Assembly: GCA_013115125.1 (NCBI GenBank)
Contig: JABANN010000066.1
Span: 1-64,000, forward strand
DNA length: 64,000 nucleotides
DNA from: Perkinsus olseni
Lineage: Eukaryota; Perkinsozoa; Perkinsida
Reading direction: 5' to 3'
The notes under the pieces were generated by a model. That model saw only the letters and a program-made list of their open reading frames with translations, made no database searches and was not told the DNA's origin. Both the position numbers and the translations under genes were made by a program. This document shows positions 10,301 through 21,100 of this stretch, in pieces (position 1 is the first letter of the stretch; every line of letters starts with the position of its first letter).

Positions 10301-11117
10301 CTGGCGTGGTAAGCGGGAAGAGGCGGGCTGTTGTCTCTCGGTAGTTGAACAAAATGCTGTATTGCAGTAGCAGGCGGGTTTTTCTAGTGCAGAGGTGGGA
10401 AAGGTGTGCGATCTCGTGGCGCGGGAGAATAGTAGCGAGTGTCGTCCCTCTGGCATGGCGTTGTGGTTTCCCGCGCGCCACGAAAGTATATCGGGTGCCA
10501 GCAGGAGCCGACTCTCTGATCTTGCATTCATCGCTGCTGGTTCGTCGTATGCCGTGGTAACGATAATCTTTGAAAGGGGTTGATCGATGTCCCGGAGTGT
10601 CCTCTCCGTACAACTCACGCGAGCCGCAAAATTCCTGTTCCTTTGCCTTGTTAGTTTCTACGCTCCAGTGATGTTCCCTCCTGCGCCATGCCTGATGTAT
10701 ACACCAGATGGCCAACGTCTAACCGCCTGGGGGAGTATTGAGGGCTCTTTCCCGGCTAAGGTCCTTATTAAGAGGATTGTCCTCACAGGGTGAGCATCGA
10801 CTTGACCTATTTCGTATCTTGCAAGGTTGCGAGATAGATACCCCTACCGCGCACACAAGAGCAGGTCAGTCGTCCGCTTCATGTTCTTCAACCCTGATGA
10901 TATCAATTGGTTCAAGCCAGTCGAGCTGCAGTCAAAGAAGGGCCTCCGAGGGCACATCACTGAGGCCTTGGGAACTCACGGTTACATGAAGTGCCGTTTC
11001 AACGGTCAAGTGACGCAGGACGACACCATCATGATGCCTCTATATAAGAGGGCCTTCCCTAAGTGGTACCCACCGGCCTGGGGGATGGCGGACACGTACA
11101 AGCCCACTGACCAGTAG
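7378..11117 (+). CDS. TSR1: pre-rRNA-processing protein TSR1 (40S assembly GTPase-like)
   Basis: Thirteen exons: 7378-7893, 7948-8051, 8247-8379, 8436-8633, 8707-8833, 8908-8999, 9253-9392, 9637-9807, 9890-10021, 10072-10159, 10211-10308, 10655-10789 and 10838-11117. Phases all agree, giving 737 aa. Landmarks against the family: basic N-terminus with [32 protein letters not shown]; the acidic stretch; [65 protein letters not shown]; the C-terminal block [23 protein letters not shown]1 is a GTPase-like factor (without GTPase activity) of late cytoplasmic 40S maturation. It lies 200 bp downstream of NOL10, same strand and same pathway. Several introns carry unusual shared motifs (listed separately). 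Confidence 0.95.
7894..7947 (+). other. TSR1 intron 1 with tRNA T-arm/B-box-like sequence
   Basis: A 54-nt GT-AG intron. Bases 7919-7929 read GGTTCGAATCC, the exact Pol III B-box/T-loop consensus, preceded by AGGTCCCT as in a tRNA variable region. The T-stem can pair 4 of 5 positions. The motif ends about 18 nt before the 3' splice site. Confidence 0.7.
8380..8435 (+). other. TSR1 intron 3 with tRNA T-arm/B-box-like sequence
   Basis: A 56-nt GT-AG intron. AGTTCGAACCC at 8404-8414 is preceded by GGAGGTCCCG and followed by TGGTC, so it matches intron 1 over the variable-region/T-arm stretch despite being a separate intron. Confidence 0.65.
8634..8706 (+). other. TSR1 intron 4, first copy of the TTCGTGGCGCGTGACG motif
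   Basis: A 73-nt GT-AG intron containing AATTTCGTGGTGCGTGACG from about 8643. The same motif with one change occurs in introns 8 (9808-9889) and 9 (10022-10071) of the same gene. Confidence 0.6.
8834..8907 (+). other. TSR1 intron 5 with B-box-like sequence
   Basis: A 74-nt GT-AG intron. GGTTCGATCCT lies at 8870-8880, about 27 nt before the 3' splice site. The T-stem is poor; only the loop consensus is good. Confidence 0.55.
9808..9889 (+). other. TSR1 intron 8, second copy of the TTCGTGGCGCGTGACG motif
   Basis: An 82-nt GT-AG intron containing AATTTCGTGGCGCGTGACG followed by CTG. It matches intron 9 over about 21 nt with one mismatch. Confidence 0.6.
10022..10071 (+). other. TSR1 intron 9, third copy of the TTCGTGGCGCGTGACG motif
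   Basis: A 50-nt GT-AG intron containing CTAATTTCGTGGCGAGTGAC, so the motif makes up nearly half the intron. A possible branch point (CTAAT) lies directly upstream of it. Confidence 0.6.
10414..10483 (+). repeat. inverted repeat inside TSR1 intron 11
   Basis: TCGTGGCGCGGGA (10414-10426) and TCCCGCGCGCCACGA (10469-10483) are reverse complements apart from a 2-nt bulge. They lie within the 346-nt intron 10309-10654. The left arm resembles the motif shared by introns 4, 8 and 9. Confidence 0.7.
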
Positions 11118-11523
11118 CTGCTGCTGCTGCTGTTGTTGTATATTCCTACTACCAACGATGTTTCTTCTCTCGCTGAGGTCGGAGGGTTGGGTTTGTAGTG
11201 ACTCTGGGTTATGCATGAGCGGAGCGAAGCAAATATCGACGAAATCTTCAATAGACGGTATGGCTTACTACGCTCGGTAGGCCTTGGAATGCTGTCGGAG
11301 ATGTAAGCTCAACGGCATCAACGGTGCTCACTGTGGTACAAGTTAGCTGGGCATGTGCCTTGCTAGCACTCGATGGCCAGAGTGGGCATCTTAGGGGCAC
11401 CGATGCTTCATATCTACCTTGTTCTTGGCGTACCAGTCTTTAGCAGTTTCAGCGTGCTTCCGCTGCGACTGAAAGGAGGGACGGGGTTGATGGGGATGAA
11501 CTCAGAGTTTGCGGGGTTTGGAG
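11118..11523. other. TSR1-TFIIA intergenic interval
   Basis: Begins with a (CTG)5 run directly after the TSR1 stop codon (11117-11131). Otherwise I see nothing beyond presumed TSR1 3' and TFIIA 5' flanks. Confidence 0.5.
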
Positions 11524-12919
11524 ATGATGAACAGCCTGCCTAATGACACCGTCACCACGGTATATTCGAAAGTGATCGATCGGGCGATCAGTAGATTCCA
11601 GAGTGAACTCAGGCGGGAGGACGAGGAGGGCCGGGGCCGAGCCATACGTAAGCGTTGTTGGCCCTTAGTCGTTTGAGGTGACCTTCTCTACAGGTGCTGA
11701 TGTGCTCGGAGCCATCAAATCGCGGTGGATGCATCTCACACAGGAGTGCTACAAGAATGCAGGGAAGCTGCCCGCTGGTCTTAAGCGGCCGATGAGTGCT
11801 GGGTAATAGGACGCGGGCTGAGCTTTCTATACACGTCTTGGTAGGAGTCTTGTGGATCCTGTTCTACAGTGGAGCCAAGCCGTTATGCAAATCACTTCCT
11901 TTGAAACGACGCCCTCGTTTCGAAGAGTTCCTCAAAAGCCTTAGAGAGACGTACTGATAATAATATCATAGCTGCATGAATGATCATAAGAAAGTATGAT
12001 GCAATGTAGAATCGTACTATCCTGATTACCCCATGTTGTGGGGCTGATGGGCTCTTGGCAACGGGAGATGATCGTCCACTGGGAAGGATGCGCTCTCCTC
12101 ACAGCATGTCTATCAGGGTCGAGAATGGAGCAGAAGACGTGAAGAGACCGCGGATAGATCTCGAGGAGGCTGGGAAGGACGGCCAAGGCGGGGACGGGTC
12201 CGATGATGACGAAGATGACTTCGCCGACGAGTTTGATGATGCCGAGTTCGTCCATGCGACCGCGGCTGGCCAGAAGGCTTCAGCGGAAGAGCGTCAGCGA
12301 GCGGCTGCAGCCGAGGCTAGGGAGCACGAAAGGGAGGAGAGGCAGAAAGAGCTCGAACGGAAAGAGGTGACCGAGTGATCAAACTACTCCCTTGGGAGTT
12401 AATCTTGGCTCTTGCCTGTATAGTTCGAGGCGTGGTCTAAGATTGAGGGAGAGTTGATAGACGAGGAGAGGCTACTGGCGGAGGAAGATGCTTCCTGGAG
12501 ACATGTACGGGCTGTTCATGTGCATGTGTGCATACCAACTTTTTCGCAAAGATACCGATTCTGTGGTAGGTTCCAGATCCCGAAAAATGCCCAGTGAAAA
12601 TCTACGCCAATGTTGAGGTCACTGAAATGGGCTCCAATAAGCGGAGCAAGTGGAGCGTTTCGGCTGATCGAATACTCGTGGCTTCGGCAAGAGGAGAGTG
12701 GCTGGCGTCTAGTATGGAGGTGAGTTCAATGAGCCTCTACTTTACGAGGGAGATCTTCTGTGATGTTGACCGTATTGGAATACAGATAGTTACATAAGAG
12801 ATGAGAAGGGTTCTTTCTGGGACCTTTCATTCCGTATCGTGGACGGGCTCGCTGTGATTCTTGAGGTCTTCTTCTTTCAGGGGTCCTTCCTTCATTTGGG
12901 AGCAGAGACTGCCGAGTGA
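11524..12919 (+). CDS. TOA1: transcription initiation factor IIA large subunit (TFIIA alpha/beta, TOA1)
   Basis: Six exons: 11524-11647, 11694-11802, 12105-12366, 12424-12504, 12570-12719 and 12881-12919, giving 254 aa. The N-terminus VTTVYSKVIDRAISRFQSEL followed by IKSRWMHLTQEC is the four-helix-bundle half of TFIIA alpha. A long acidic linker (SDDDEDDFADEFDDAEF) is typical of the centre. The C-terminal beta-barrel half reads VKIYANVEVTEMGSNKRSKW, and the tiny last exon codes GSFLHLGAETAE, aligning with the family ending F-x-KAxGDAEW but without the final Trp. Role: stabilises TBP on promoter DNA with the small subunit. Intron 2 (302 nt) holds nothing recognisable. A second ATG at 11527 is equally possible as start. 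Confidence 0.85.
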
Positions 12920-13025
12920 TGATGACGTTTCCTTGACACGATTGTTGAGATGAGTTTACCTGTCAATGGGGGCCACTACGCTGAGGTGCTTCTGCGGTAC
13001 CTGGAGTGGCTCTTGACGTAACTTA
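12705..13025 (+). repeat. duplicated segment, copy A (TFIIA last intron/exon and flank)
   Basis: Copy A spans the end of TFIIA exon 5, intron 5, the last exon and about 100 bp downstream. It matches 15694-16250 in the same orientation. Shared anchors: AGTATGGAGGTGAG at the donor; TCTGGGAGCAGAG-like sequence in the last exon; GTTGAGATGAGTTTACCTGT downstream. Similarity stops near 13025. Confidence 0.8.
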
Positions 13026-14235
13026 ACCTGCGGGGTTTTTTGTGTAGAGCTAACATGTTGCGCGTAGCGTAGAAAACTGAGGCGTTCGGGAGTTGATCCT
13101 CACGCGTGCGATAATGCACACAACGGTTACGTCGACTGATTCGGGTGTCGCGTTCATGTGGCCAACGGACATTGTACTTGTGTTTCGCTTAGATTAGTGG
13201 CCTCCTGCCACGTCTCTTTTTCGAACCCGCCCTCTACCACCCGGCGAGAGCTTTCAATCGGTGTGCTGTACAACTCTCTACTCGTTTGCTCCACAAATTT
13301 ATGAGAGTTGAGCCCTTTCCATGTCGGCAATGCCGACGGGGCATCCGGTATTATACAGGCAGTATCTGCCCTGAGCATTGCCCTCCACAGAGAGCCCTTC
13401 CGAAAGCTTACAGTATGTCGGGAGGTCTGCGAACAGCCGCGTACTCCGCGCACTCACACGTGCACTTTACGACTGTTGAGTGTTGGAAAAACACCCGCAC
13501 GGAGTTATGATCCTCCTAATTTAGGAGTCCTAAAGCGGTGAGCCTTTTGGCAAGCTCGAATGTGCTGAGAAAGAAAGTGGTGGTTATAAGAGTAACGTCA
13601 CCTAAGGGCTGGCATTACACTTCAAATTCATTGTGTTTTACCAGGCGGGAAAGAGCCCGCCGGGACATGCGGAGGACCCTGAAGACCCACCGCCGCCGAG
13701 CCTTGCTGCCCTTCCTTGGGTGAGTCACTGGGTGAGCCACTGTGGCTTGAATCTGGGTCCCGGCCCTGGCAGTGCCGCCCTGCTCGGGTACGTTGACAGA
13801 GTCTCCGGCCTGGCAGCGAGGGCTGTTCGGGTTCCTCGCTTGGCTCCTTACACCGTAGCAATAATTATGGCCGGCGTCCCGCCAGCCAGCATCCACCTGC
13901 TATGAAGGGCGGCGAAGCATGCTACGCCAAACGTTCCATAGTGCTGTGCCGAATAATCCAGTTTTTTTACTCATTCATTTTACACGCATACGTTGTACTC
14001 CTTGTCGCACTTAGCGTTGCATGTAATCCCATGACATATTGCCCATGGTAGCGCACGCCTTGCTAAGACGAGACGCCGAGACTGGCTCTTTTTACATGGA
14101 AATTGCATTCCATTATGCTTTTGCTCCTCTTGTCTAAGAGCTACTACACCCCCTACTGACTTCCGAGTTCCCAAGTCGTCACAGTGCGCTACGCTGCAAA
14201 CGCTCCGATGTCGAACGGTCGAAGAGGCCGTGGAA
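12920..14235. other. gene-poor interval downstream of TFIIA
   Basis: After copy A of the duplication I see no supported gene. A Pro/Gly-rich frame at 13633-13905 is probably compositional, since all overlapping frames are similarly open on both strands. No repeat family identified. Confidence 0.4.
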
Positions 14236-14510
14236 TCCACAGTCCTTGCGGCGATTCCTGGAGATGTGCGGCTATTATAGAAAATCCATAAAAGGGTACT
14301 CTCCGATTGCTTATCCGCTTACCGATCTTCTGAAGGGTGGACAACGATTCAGTTGGGGAAATCCGTACCTCGAACTAGTTCAGGCGTTGCTGGACGAATC
14401 AGTTCTCACGAGCCCGGATTGGTCGCATCCTTCCGAGTTGGAAGTGGATGCTTTCAGAGAGGACATCAGGGGAATACTCTCCTAGCCTGGGAGTTCCAGG
14501 GACTCCGAGG
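14236..14510 (+). mobile_element. Ty3/gypsy-type LTR retrotransposon pol fragment (fossil)
   Basis: A short frame with FLEMCGYYRKSIKGYSPIA followed by PLTDLLKGG and the SPDWSHPSELEVDA stretch. It matches the join between reverse transcriptase and RNase H in Ty3/gypsy elements. Only this small piece of pol is recognisable; gag, protease, integrase and LTRs were not seen. The element is broken and heavily truncated, probably old. Confidence 0.8.
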
Positions 14511-15693
14511 GCGTGTGAAAAGTTACGGAAGCCACCGGTTGACGGAAGGCATATAGTGTGATACTCGCCAGTTTCCTCTTCTCACCAAGACTCGTATTGT
14601 ACTACGGTCCCCGAGGGATCCCTTCGGAAGGACCGTTTTGTTCCGATAACAAGATGAATTCCAAACTCTTGAGGTACTGAGAATTATTAGTCGAAATTCG
14701 ACTTGAAAGTCGTTCCATGATGTGAATCTATCTGAGTGATCTATCAACAGTTGATAATCAATAATTGTACCTTCGAACCCGGTATTAATGGATAAATTGA
14801 ATTCAGTCTGAATTGTTCAGATATGGCCCAGAAGTGGTATTTGCCTCATTATCATCACCACGATCATCATCATCTCCATTGGATAGATATGTGGAATTCA
14901 CGTCTGTGAGAAGATCGTCAAGGATGGTGGAATGTCACGAACACAAGCCTTGAGGGTACAGGCTGTAGAATAAGGTAGATAAGTACGAAGGACAAGAAAG
15001 GCTGGACAGAGGAGAGCTGAGGGACACTAAGCCTAGCTTTGTGCTACTGCGCAAGATCCCCTGCGCAATAGTCTATGGTCTTGATAGTGCAATGGGTCGT
15101 AACTCTGCGTCGCAGAGTCTGCGATACCGTCCAGCGCTTCTGTGCAGGTACGTTGTGTTCCTACTAGTAACAGTAGACTTACTAGGTGTACGGGTTCTGT
15201 GAGACTTCTACTGTCGAACAGTAGCCGTCTACATGTTTACAATCATCATTTCGTACCTTCCTCTGTATCGCGTGTGCCCAAGTGAGAGCGAAGGGTTCGC
15301 GTGGCTTCAGCAAGAGGGCAGTGGTTGCCCGGCAACCACTATGAATTACAGTATATACCATATCGCATGTTACCCTCAGCGAATGTTGTGCCTTAGGAGG
15401 CCGGTTGGCCATTGGCGTTGATCATATTGAGGCAAAAGCTACGGTGTGAAAATTTCACGATGAGGCACGCAATGAGCAAGGAGGATACGCGCAGCTTCGC
15501 GCGCTCTCTTCAATTTGACAACTCCTGTAGAGTATTTCAAATTGCATGGAAAGTGAGATTTATTTTGCGTGACGTGAGTCTTTTAAATTCGCTAAATTAT
15601 CTAAAGTGGATGAAAGCTATTTTAAGATGAAACTCGGTTTCCCATATTCTTTTAAATCGAATGAAAATACATTTTATTTGCTCGGGAAAAGGT
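14511..15693. other. gene-poor, partly AT-rich interval
   Basis: No supported gene, RNA or repeat family. The part after about 15410 is richer in AT than the surroundings. A lone GAACCCGG-type match near 14773 is not inside a recognised intron. Confidence 0.4.
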
Positions 15694-16250
15694 GTAGTAT
15701 GGAGGTGAGATCCATGAGCCTTCGTCTACTCTAGGAGGAATATATCCCATTTCTGCGGTGAAACACTTGAACGTACTACAAAAGCAGACGATCCGAGAAG
15801 TGCTGTTTCTGGAAACCTGTCGGCAAAGTGCGGTATCACAACACAAGAGAGTAGGGTAGAGTAGTAAGTGGTTGTTGGAAACCGTGAATTGACCTAAAAA
15901 TGGGATGATAGGAATGCTACGCGAGGAAAGAACATTGAGACTAGCTTGAACCAATCAAGCTAGAGTAGTGTGAGAAGAGACGCGGAATTATGAGAATTCG
16001 CCGAATTCAATTCGGAACTCAATTTGGGATCGGGTTACTGCAGAAGGCCTCTCGCGTAGACTCATGTACGGGATCGCTTTGATTTTGGAGAGCTTCATTT
16101 AGTGGTCCTTCCTCCATCTGGGAGCAGAGGCCGCTGAATGATGACGGTGGTACCTTCAAACTATGGTTGAGATGAGTTTACCTGTCAATGCGGGCCACTG
16201 TGCCACTGAGGTGCTTCTCCGGTGGATGGAATGGCTCTCGATGTATCCGA
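15694..16250 (+). repeat. duplicated segment, copy B (TFIIA 3'-end copy)
   Basis: Direct partial duplicate of 12705-13025. It contains the donor-side sequence at about 15700, a last-exon-like stretch coding SFLHLGAEAAE near 16110, and the downstream block to about 16250. Its intron equivalent is about 250 nt longer than in copy A. It lacks the rest of TFIIA, so it cannot make the protein. Unlike copy A, the downstream frame stays open (MSLPVNAGHCATEVLLRWME...) to 16378. Confidence 0.75.
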
Positions 16251-16926
16251 ACGTGCAGAGTTCTGCGGATAAGTTTGACTCGGACCCCGTCGGGCACATC
16301 ATCATGATTTTCCAGCTTGACACGACCCGCGAAAATCGACTCTTTGAACCCTTCCCTCATCACAAGGATTATGAATAGTATTTCCTAGCTCTAGTTTGCT
16401 CTGTCTGAGTCTACATCAGGCCGCGTTCAGAATCTCCACGCCGCTCTGAAGGCTCTGCTGCTTCCTATCCGTTCACTCACAGGAGCAGGGTTCATCACTC
16501 GTATTCGCCAGTCCCTGCCAGACGGCACGGTCGACCGTGTGATTGTCTCGGAAAGGAAGCTGCTCATGGGTGCGGAAGATGATGGCGGGCTCTCATGGGT
16601 CGCCCGAAAGCTCCATTTCCATCGTTCAACTGGTCAGTGATTTTCCACTAGCCAAGTTCTCCGAGATATACCCATATTCAAGTTGGGCAAAGTGAACGTT
16701 GAACGCGATCCTGGGCAGATTTCTGGACCCCTCCTGGTTCTCCAACTTCCCCTTTCTAACATATTTCATGCCCTCCCGCGGCAGTCTCGTGGTCGTCGCT
16801 TCTATCATCGTGGCTAGTGACAGCACTTTGCCGTGGTTCGTGAGACGCTTTAGCTCCCGCAATAAAGAGGCCACGCGGGTCGACGAGCTCAGGAGGCAGG
16901 GGGTAAGTGAGCTTCCATTGTGTTAA
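16168..16926 (+). CDS. unassigned multi-exon gene fragments
   Basis: Three coding-like pieces on the plus strand. 16168-16378 (starting about at MSLPVNAGHC, in copy B of the duplication). About 16421-16632, with KALLLPIRSLTGAGFITRIR and a GT donor. About 16718-16902, with a hydrophobic stretch (GSLVVVASIIVA), a basic tail (RRFSSRNKEATRVDELRRQG) and a perfect GTAAGT donor at 16903. I could not join the pieces in phase and recognise no family. The third piece could be the end of a small single-pass membrane or mitochondrial protein. Confidence 0.3.
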
Positions 16927-17171
16927 CCATCTGGGAACTCAAGGCGATGGCTCAAGTGGAATCCTGAAATTCTGTCCGTGTCAAACTTCGCTGACTAAGT
17001 CACCCACTAGCGTCAAGCTTGGCTAGGGTTCCACAGTTGTGGGCTTGCACAACTACACATCGCTCACCTCTCTGGTCGGTCCAGTAGTAATCTTGATTTT
17101 TATGCTACTTTTGCATACTTAATCGATTTACGAGGGAGGAGATGTTTTCTTAGATACATTTCAGTGGAGTG

Positions 17172-17801
17172 ATGTCAGGGTGCAAGATCATGCAGAGAGC
17201 TCCTCTGGAAGATATTGACTTTCGCATAACAATAAGTCCGAGAGGCCACCCTTCTCCCGGCACCGTCTTAGCCACGGCCTTGGACGATACCACCAGGGGC
17301 TATGCTTATAATTTGTGAGTTTGAGAAATCGAGACAACCGCGCCGACAGCTTTATGTTTCGCGATTTCTTTCAGCGATAATAGCTATGGGAGATTTTACG
17401 GAAGGGTGGGGGATGTGGAGATTCGAAGAGGGGACAAGGAAGTGATCTGGGAGGCGCTCAGAAGGGGCGGCTTCTTGCCGTTGGACCATCTTTCACCAAA
17501 GGCTCGTAAGGTTCTGCGAGAAAACGCTCCTCGGAATCGAACTGATTATGTAAGCGAGAAGGGTTGTCGCCGTATCACGGAGGCGATTATCGACGAGCAG
17601 CCGGCCGAGTACGAACAGTTTAAGGGCACTACTGGATGGATACCGTTGTTCCATAGAGATCGTAAATGGGGAATGGAGAAAGAAATGGCGAGGTTGAAGC
17701 AGCTTCAGGAGGACGAAGAGAGGAGGAAGGAGGCCAGAAGGAGCAGAAGACAGAAAACTGGCCTACGGCTGGGGTGGCCGCCCGGGCTGTTTTCAGACTA
17801 G
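17172..17801 (+). CDS. hypothetical basic protein, two exons
   Basis: Exons 17172-17314 and 17375-17801 join in phase across a 60-nt GT-AG intron to give 189 aa. Start ATG at 17172 reads MSGCKIMQRAPLEDIDFRIT. The middle has SYGRFYGRVGDVEIRRGDKE and a helical block with LSPKARKVLRENAPRNRT. The C-terminus is a charged coiled-coil-like helix (KEMARLKQLQEDEERRKEAR). No signal peptide or membrane segment. The spread of basic residues would suit an RNA-binding or mitochondrial ribosomal protein, but I recognise no family. Confidence 0.55.
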
Positions 17802-18190
17802 ACCATCATCCTCTCTATTCTTTGTTTATTTTTATTATTAATGGTGTTCGTGTTAGCTGATGTTGTGTCAGATAGATGAACGGTTTTGCGTTCCAGTGAG
17901 TCCTAGCGTCCGATGGTATATGAGTTGGCTGGAAATGTGCAATCGTTAACTGCTTAGGAAAATCTGATTTCTTTGTCGGACATGAAACTTGATGGATACA
18001 GGTCTCTAATCCCATCTGGGAATAAAAGAGGGACTGAAGCGATTGGGCCCAGGAGGACGACATGTCCACTGCTCACAACGCTATGACAATTTAGGGCGAG
18101 CGCAACTTTTTATGCGCTGTTACACCCGCGCCCGCCCTGAAGTACGCCGAATCCAAAGAAAAATGATCTTCGTTCGTTCGGCGTGTTTAC
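17802..18190. other. intergenic interval
   Basis: No gene seen. Presumed 3' flank of the preceding gene and promoter of the ABC transporter. Confidence 0.45.
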
Positions 18191-21100
18191 ATGGCCACTG
18201 CAATCCTTTCATCGCCGTCGGCGGCGGGCCACAGTAGTCGGGCAAAGCGGATGACTCGTTTCCGACTGAAGGACCCGGAGAGCGCGCTCAGAGTTGCCGC
18301 TACACTGGGCGTCTTCCTACTCAGTGTAGGGCAGGCTTATAGGCTCGCCAGGGCGGCAAGGGAAATTAATACGACAACAACGAAGAAGAAGAGGAGCGAA
18401 ACGCAACGGTATTGTCCCTCTACGAGCGAACTTGCCCTTCAACTGCTTCTTCCTAGAACCACTCTGTCGGAGGAAGACACCCCAGGTAAGGCTGGCGAAC
18501 TCATTCTGCCCGACGCTGACCCCAATAGCAGCGGCTTGCTAACCCGCATGTTGGTAAGTTCTCGTCAAGCGGCTTTGATGAGGATGAGTGGCAGGTCCCC
18601 AACTCCATGGTTCAGCGTTTTACGGCGTTGCGTCGGCTACTGGACGCTTCTTGGGACGGTACTGCGGTTTTTGATAAGGTAAGGAGCATCCACCTCCCAG
18701 GCCACAACCATCATCAACAGCAGATAGTCACCTATGGCATCCTCGCTGGTGTACTCGGGACAAGCCTTGGGAAAGTCATAGGTAAGATAGAGTAATCCTA
18801 CAAGTTGTCTCACTTTCTCAAGAAAACATTTTTATATAGATTCTACTAAAATTTAATAGTCGGGCTTCGCTCGGCCGGATGCCGCTTTTGGCCCAGTTAG
18901 ACCTCGCCGAACTACTTAGTGATTATCCGTCCGCTTCGCTCCGCTAACATAATAATGTCATAACGGCTATTCTGTTCTCAAGCAAAGGACATGAGTTTCG
19001 CCCCCTCTTCCCGCGTAGATCGGATACAGGCCGCCTTGTTTAATACCCTGGTGGTGATTGGACTCAGGTCAACTTTACGTGTGGAAGTTAACGTCAACGA
19101 TCGATGCTATCATATTGCGGAAGAAGGATCCACCGCTATACAAACTCCTTTCCTGTGAGTATCTTGTCGCCATTCGTATCTTCCCAGGATCGACCTTAGA
19201 TATGCTGGCAATCGGAATACCTGTCGCCACGTTGCAGTGCTCCAGCGCCTACTTGGCTGGCCAGTTCTCCGTCAGGTTGAAGACGAAACTTGTCAAAAGG
19301 TCCGAATCATCACTCTATCGCAGTCAAAGTACAACCTGCCGTTACTCAGGCTTTTGCGCGAGATTATCTTTTCTTCTCACAACCTTGATGAACCTGTCTC
19401 CATGATAGACAAAGATACGCTCGCCCTTATACTCTCGCACATCAATAAGGTGCCATCAACGTCATCTCCTTTTCTACGTCAATTGCCCTTCCGCCTAGGT
19501 CTCGACGACGTTCGTGGAACTCTACTGGACTCGAACAATGAAGGCTGTGGATCTGGTCGTGTATGCGGGGGCTCTCATGGCACAGCATGGTGAGCAGAAA
19601 CCGAATACCATAACTTTGGTAACTCTCCAAATTCTAGACCTATCTTTACCTTCACTTCTACTCTTGTGAAATGAGTTTCAGCATGATTATGAGTATAATA
19701 AGCACTGCGACTTCTCCACTTCACGTGATCAACAGACTAAATACTGCCCACCTCCTGATGACGCGTAAGTGTCTGTCCGCGCAGGTCCATGGCCGGTGTT
19801 GGTGATGCTGCTCTATCTCTTCTCCACATTAAAAATAACCACAGAGCTCCAAGCTACTCGACAGGAGATGCTCATGGTGCACACAACTCGCTATCGTCCG
19901 TCAGTACCATCACTCGCAGGAATCAGCCCATCTCGAATCAACGGTAAACGAGGCCTTAACCCGAGCTGTGCGGCATCGCGAGAGTATATCGGCCTGGCAA
20001 GGGCGGGGCTACTTAGAGACAAAGCAAATATCCGCCCAACTGGTAACAGCATCCTGCCGGAGTCCTGTGCAACCTCCTCTCTTCACAGGATCTGTTGCAG
20101 CGTTCCAAATCCTCGCGTGCCTGGTTCGACCTGTTGCTTGGGTTCATGTCAACCCTTGGCAGCAAGTACATAGGTAAGCGTATCGCGAATTGTTTTCGGT
20201 TTTCAGTCAGCTCGGTGTTCAGGCACGGCCCTCGGGTTTTGGCTCACCTCCTATCCCTACATAGCCTCTCGTAATAGGAGATTCGCTCATATGTCGACGC
20301 GCCCTTCGGAGGTGGTGAAGACTGGAATGATTTTGTTTCGAGTGATCGATCTTTAGGATTACTTTGGGATAATATCTTACTTCTGGACGGCCAGGATTAT
20401 GATGAATTTATGTAGGTTAACCTATGGCTATCACGCATACTCCTAAGATTCCCCCGTTTTTCAAGTTATTCGCGATTTTCTTCTCATATTCATCGACCAT
20501 CTTCACAGGTACGGCCTTCGTTCAGTTTATGGATGACCGAGCGTCTCAGGAGGCTGGGGATAAGCTTTACGCCAAGGTGAGCATCGGGCCCGCATCTGCG
20601 TGTTGTGCTGCTGGTTCGTGCCACTTCTCGAGGCTTCGTTGAAGCAGATACATAAACTACACCAGCTGCTGGTCACTGCTCCGAGTACTCTACCCAAAGC
20701 CCATCGCAAATTCAAGGTTCGTATGACCAACGTCAGCTTAAAAGGCGTCACCGTAAGTGGATTCCGCTGGGATAACATCATCGTAGCTGTGTAGATTCAA
20801 AGCCCCTCTGGCCCTATACTTGTCCAGTCGCTCACCCTCGACCTCAATCCGGGATGCTGCATCGCTCTGTCGGGGCCTGGTACTATCAGTAAATTTATGA
20901 TACTTTCCTGTGTATAACCTCTCAGGCGGCAGCGGTAAATCGGCGCTCCTTCGCACACTCAACGGAACTTGGCCGATTTGTAAGTGACTAATAAATCAGT
21001 GAATCTCAACGGTCATTGAGGCAGGCGTTGGGGAGCTGGCCCGTCCAAAGCACGGTGTTATGCTGGTGCCACAGAAGCTGTATATGCTGAGAGAATCCAG

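Noticed and set aside
13633-13905. Pro/Gly-rich frame open on both strands
   Set aside because: Base composition alone keeps several overlapping frames open, and no family or splice support was seen.
14766-14785. GAACCCGG match resembling a T-arm
   Set aside because: Not inside a recognised intron and lacks stem pairing; treated as chance.
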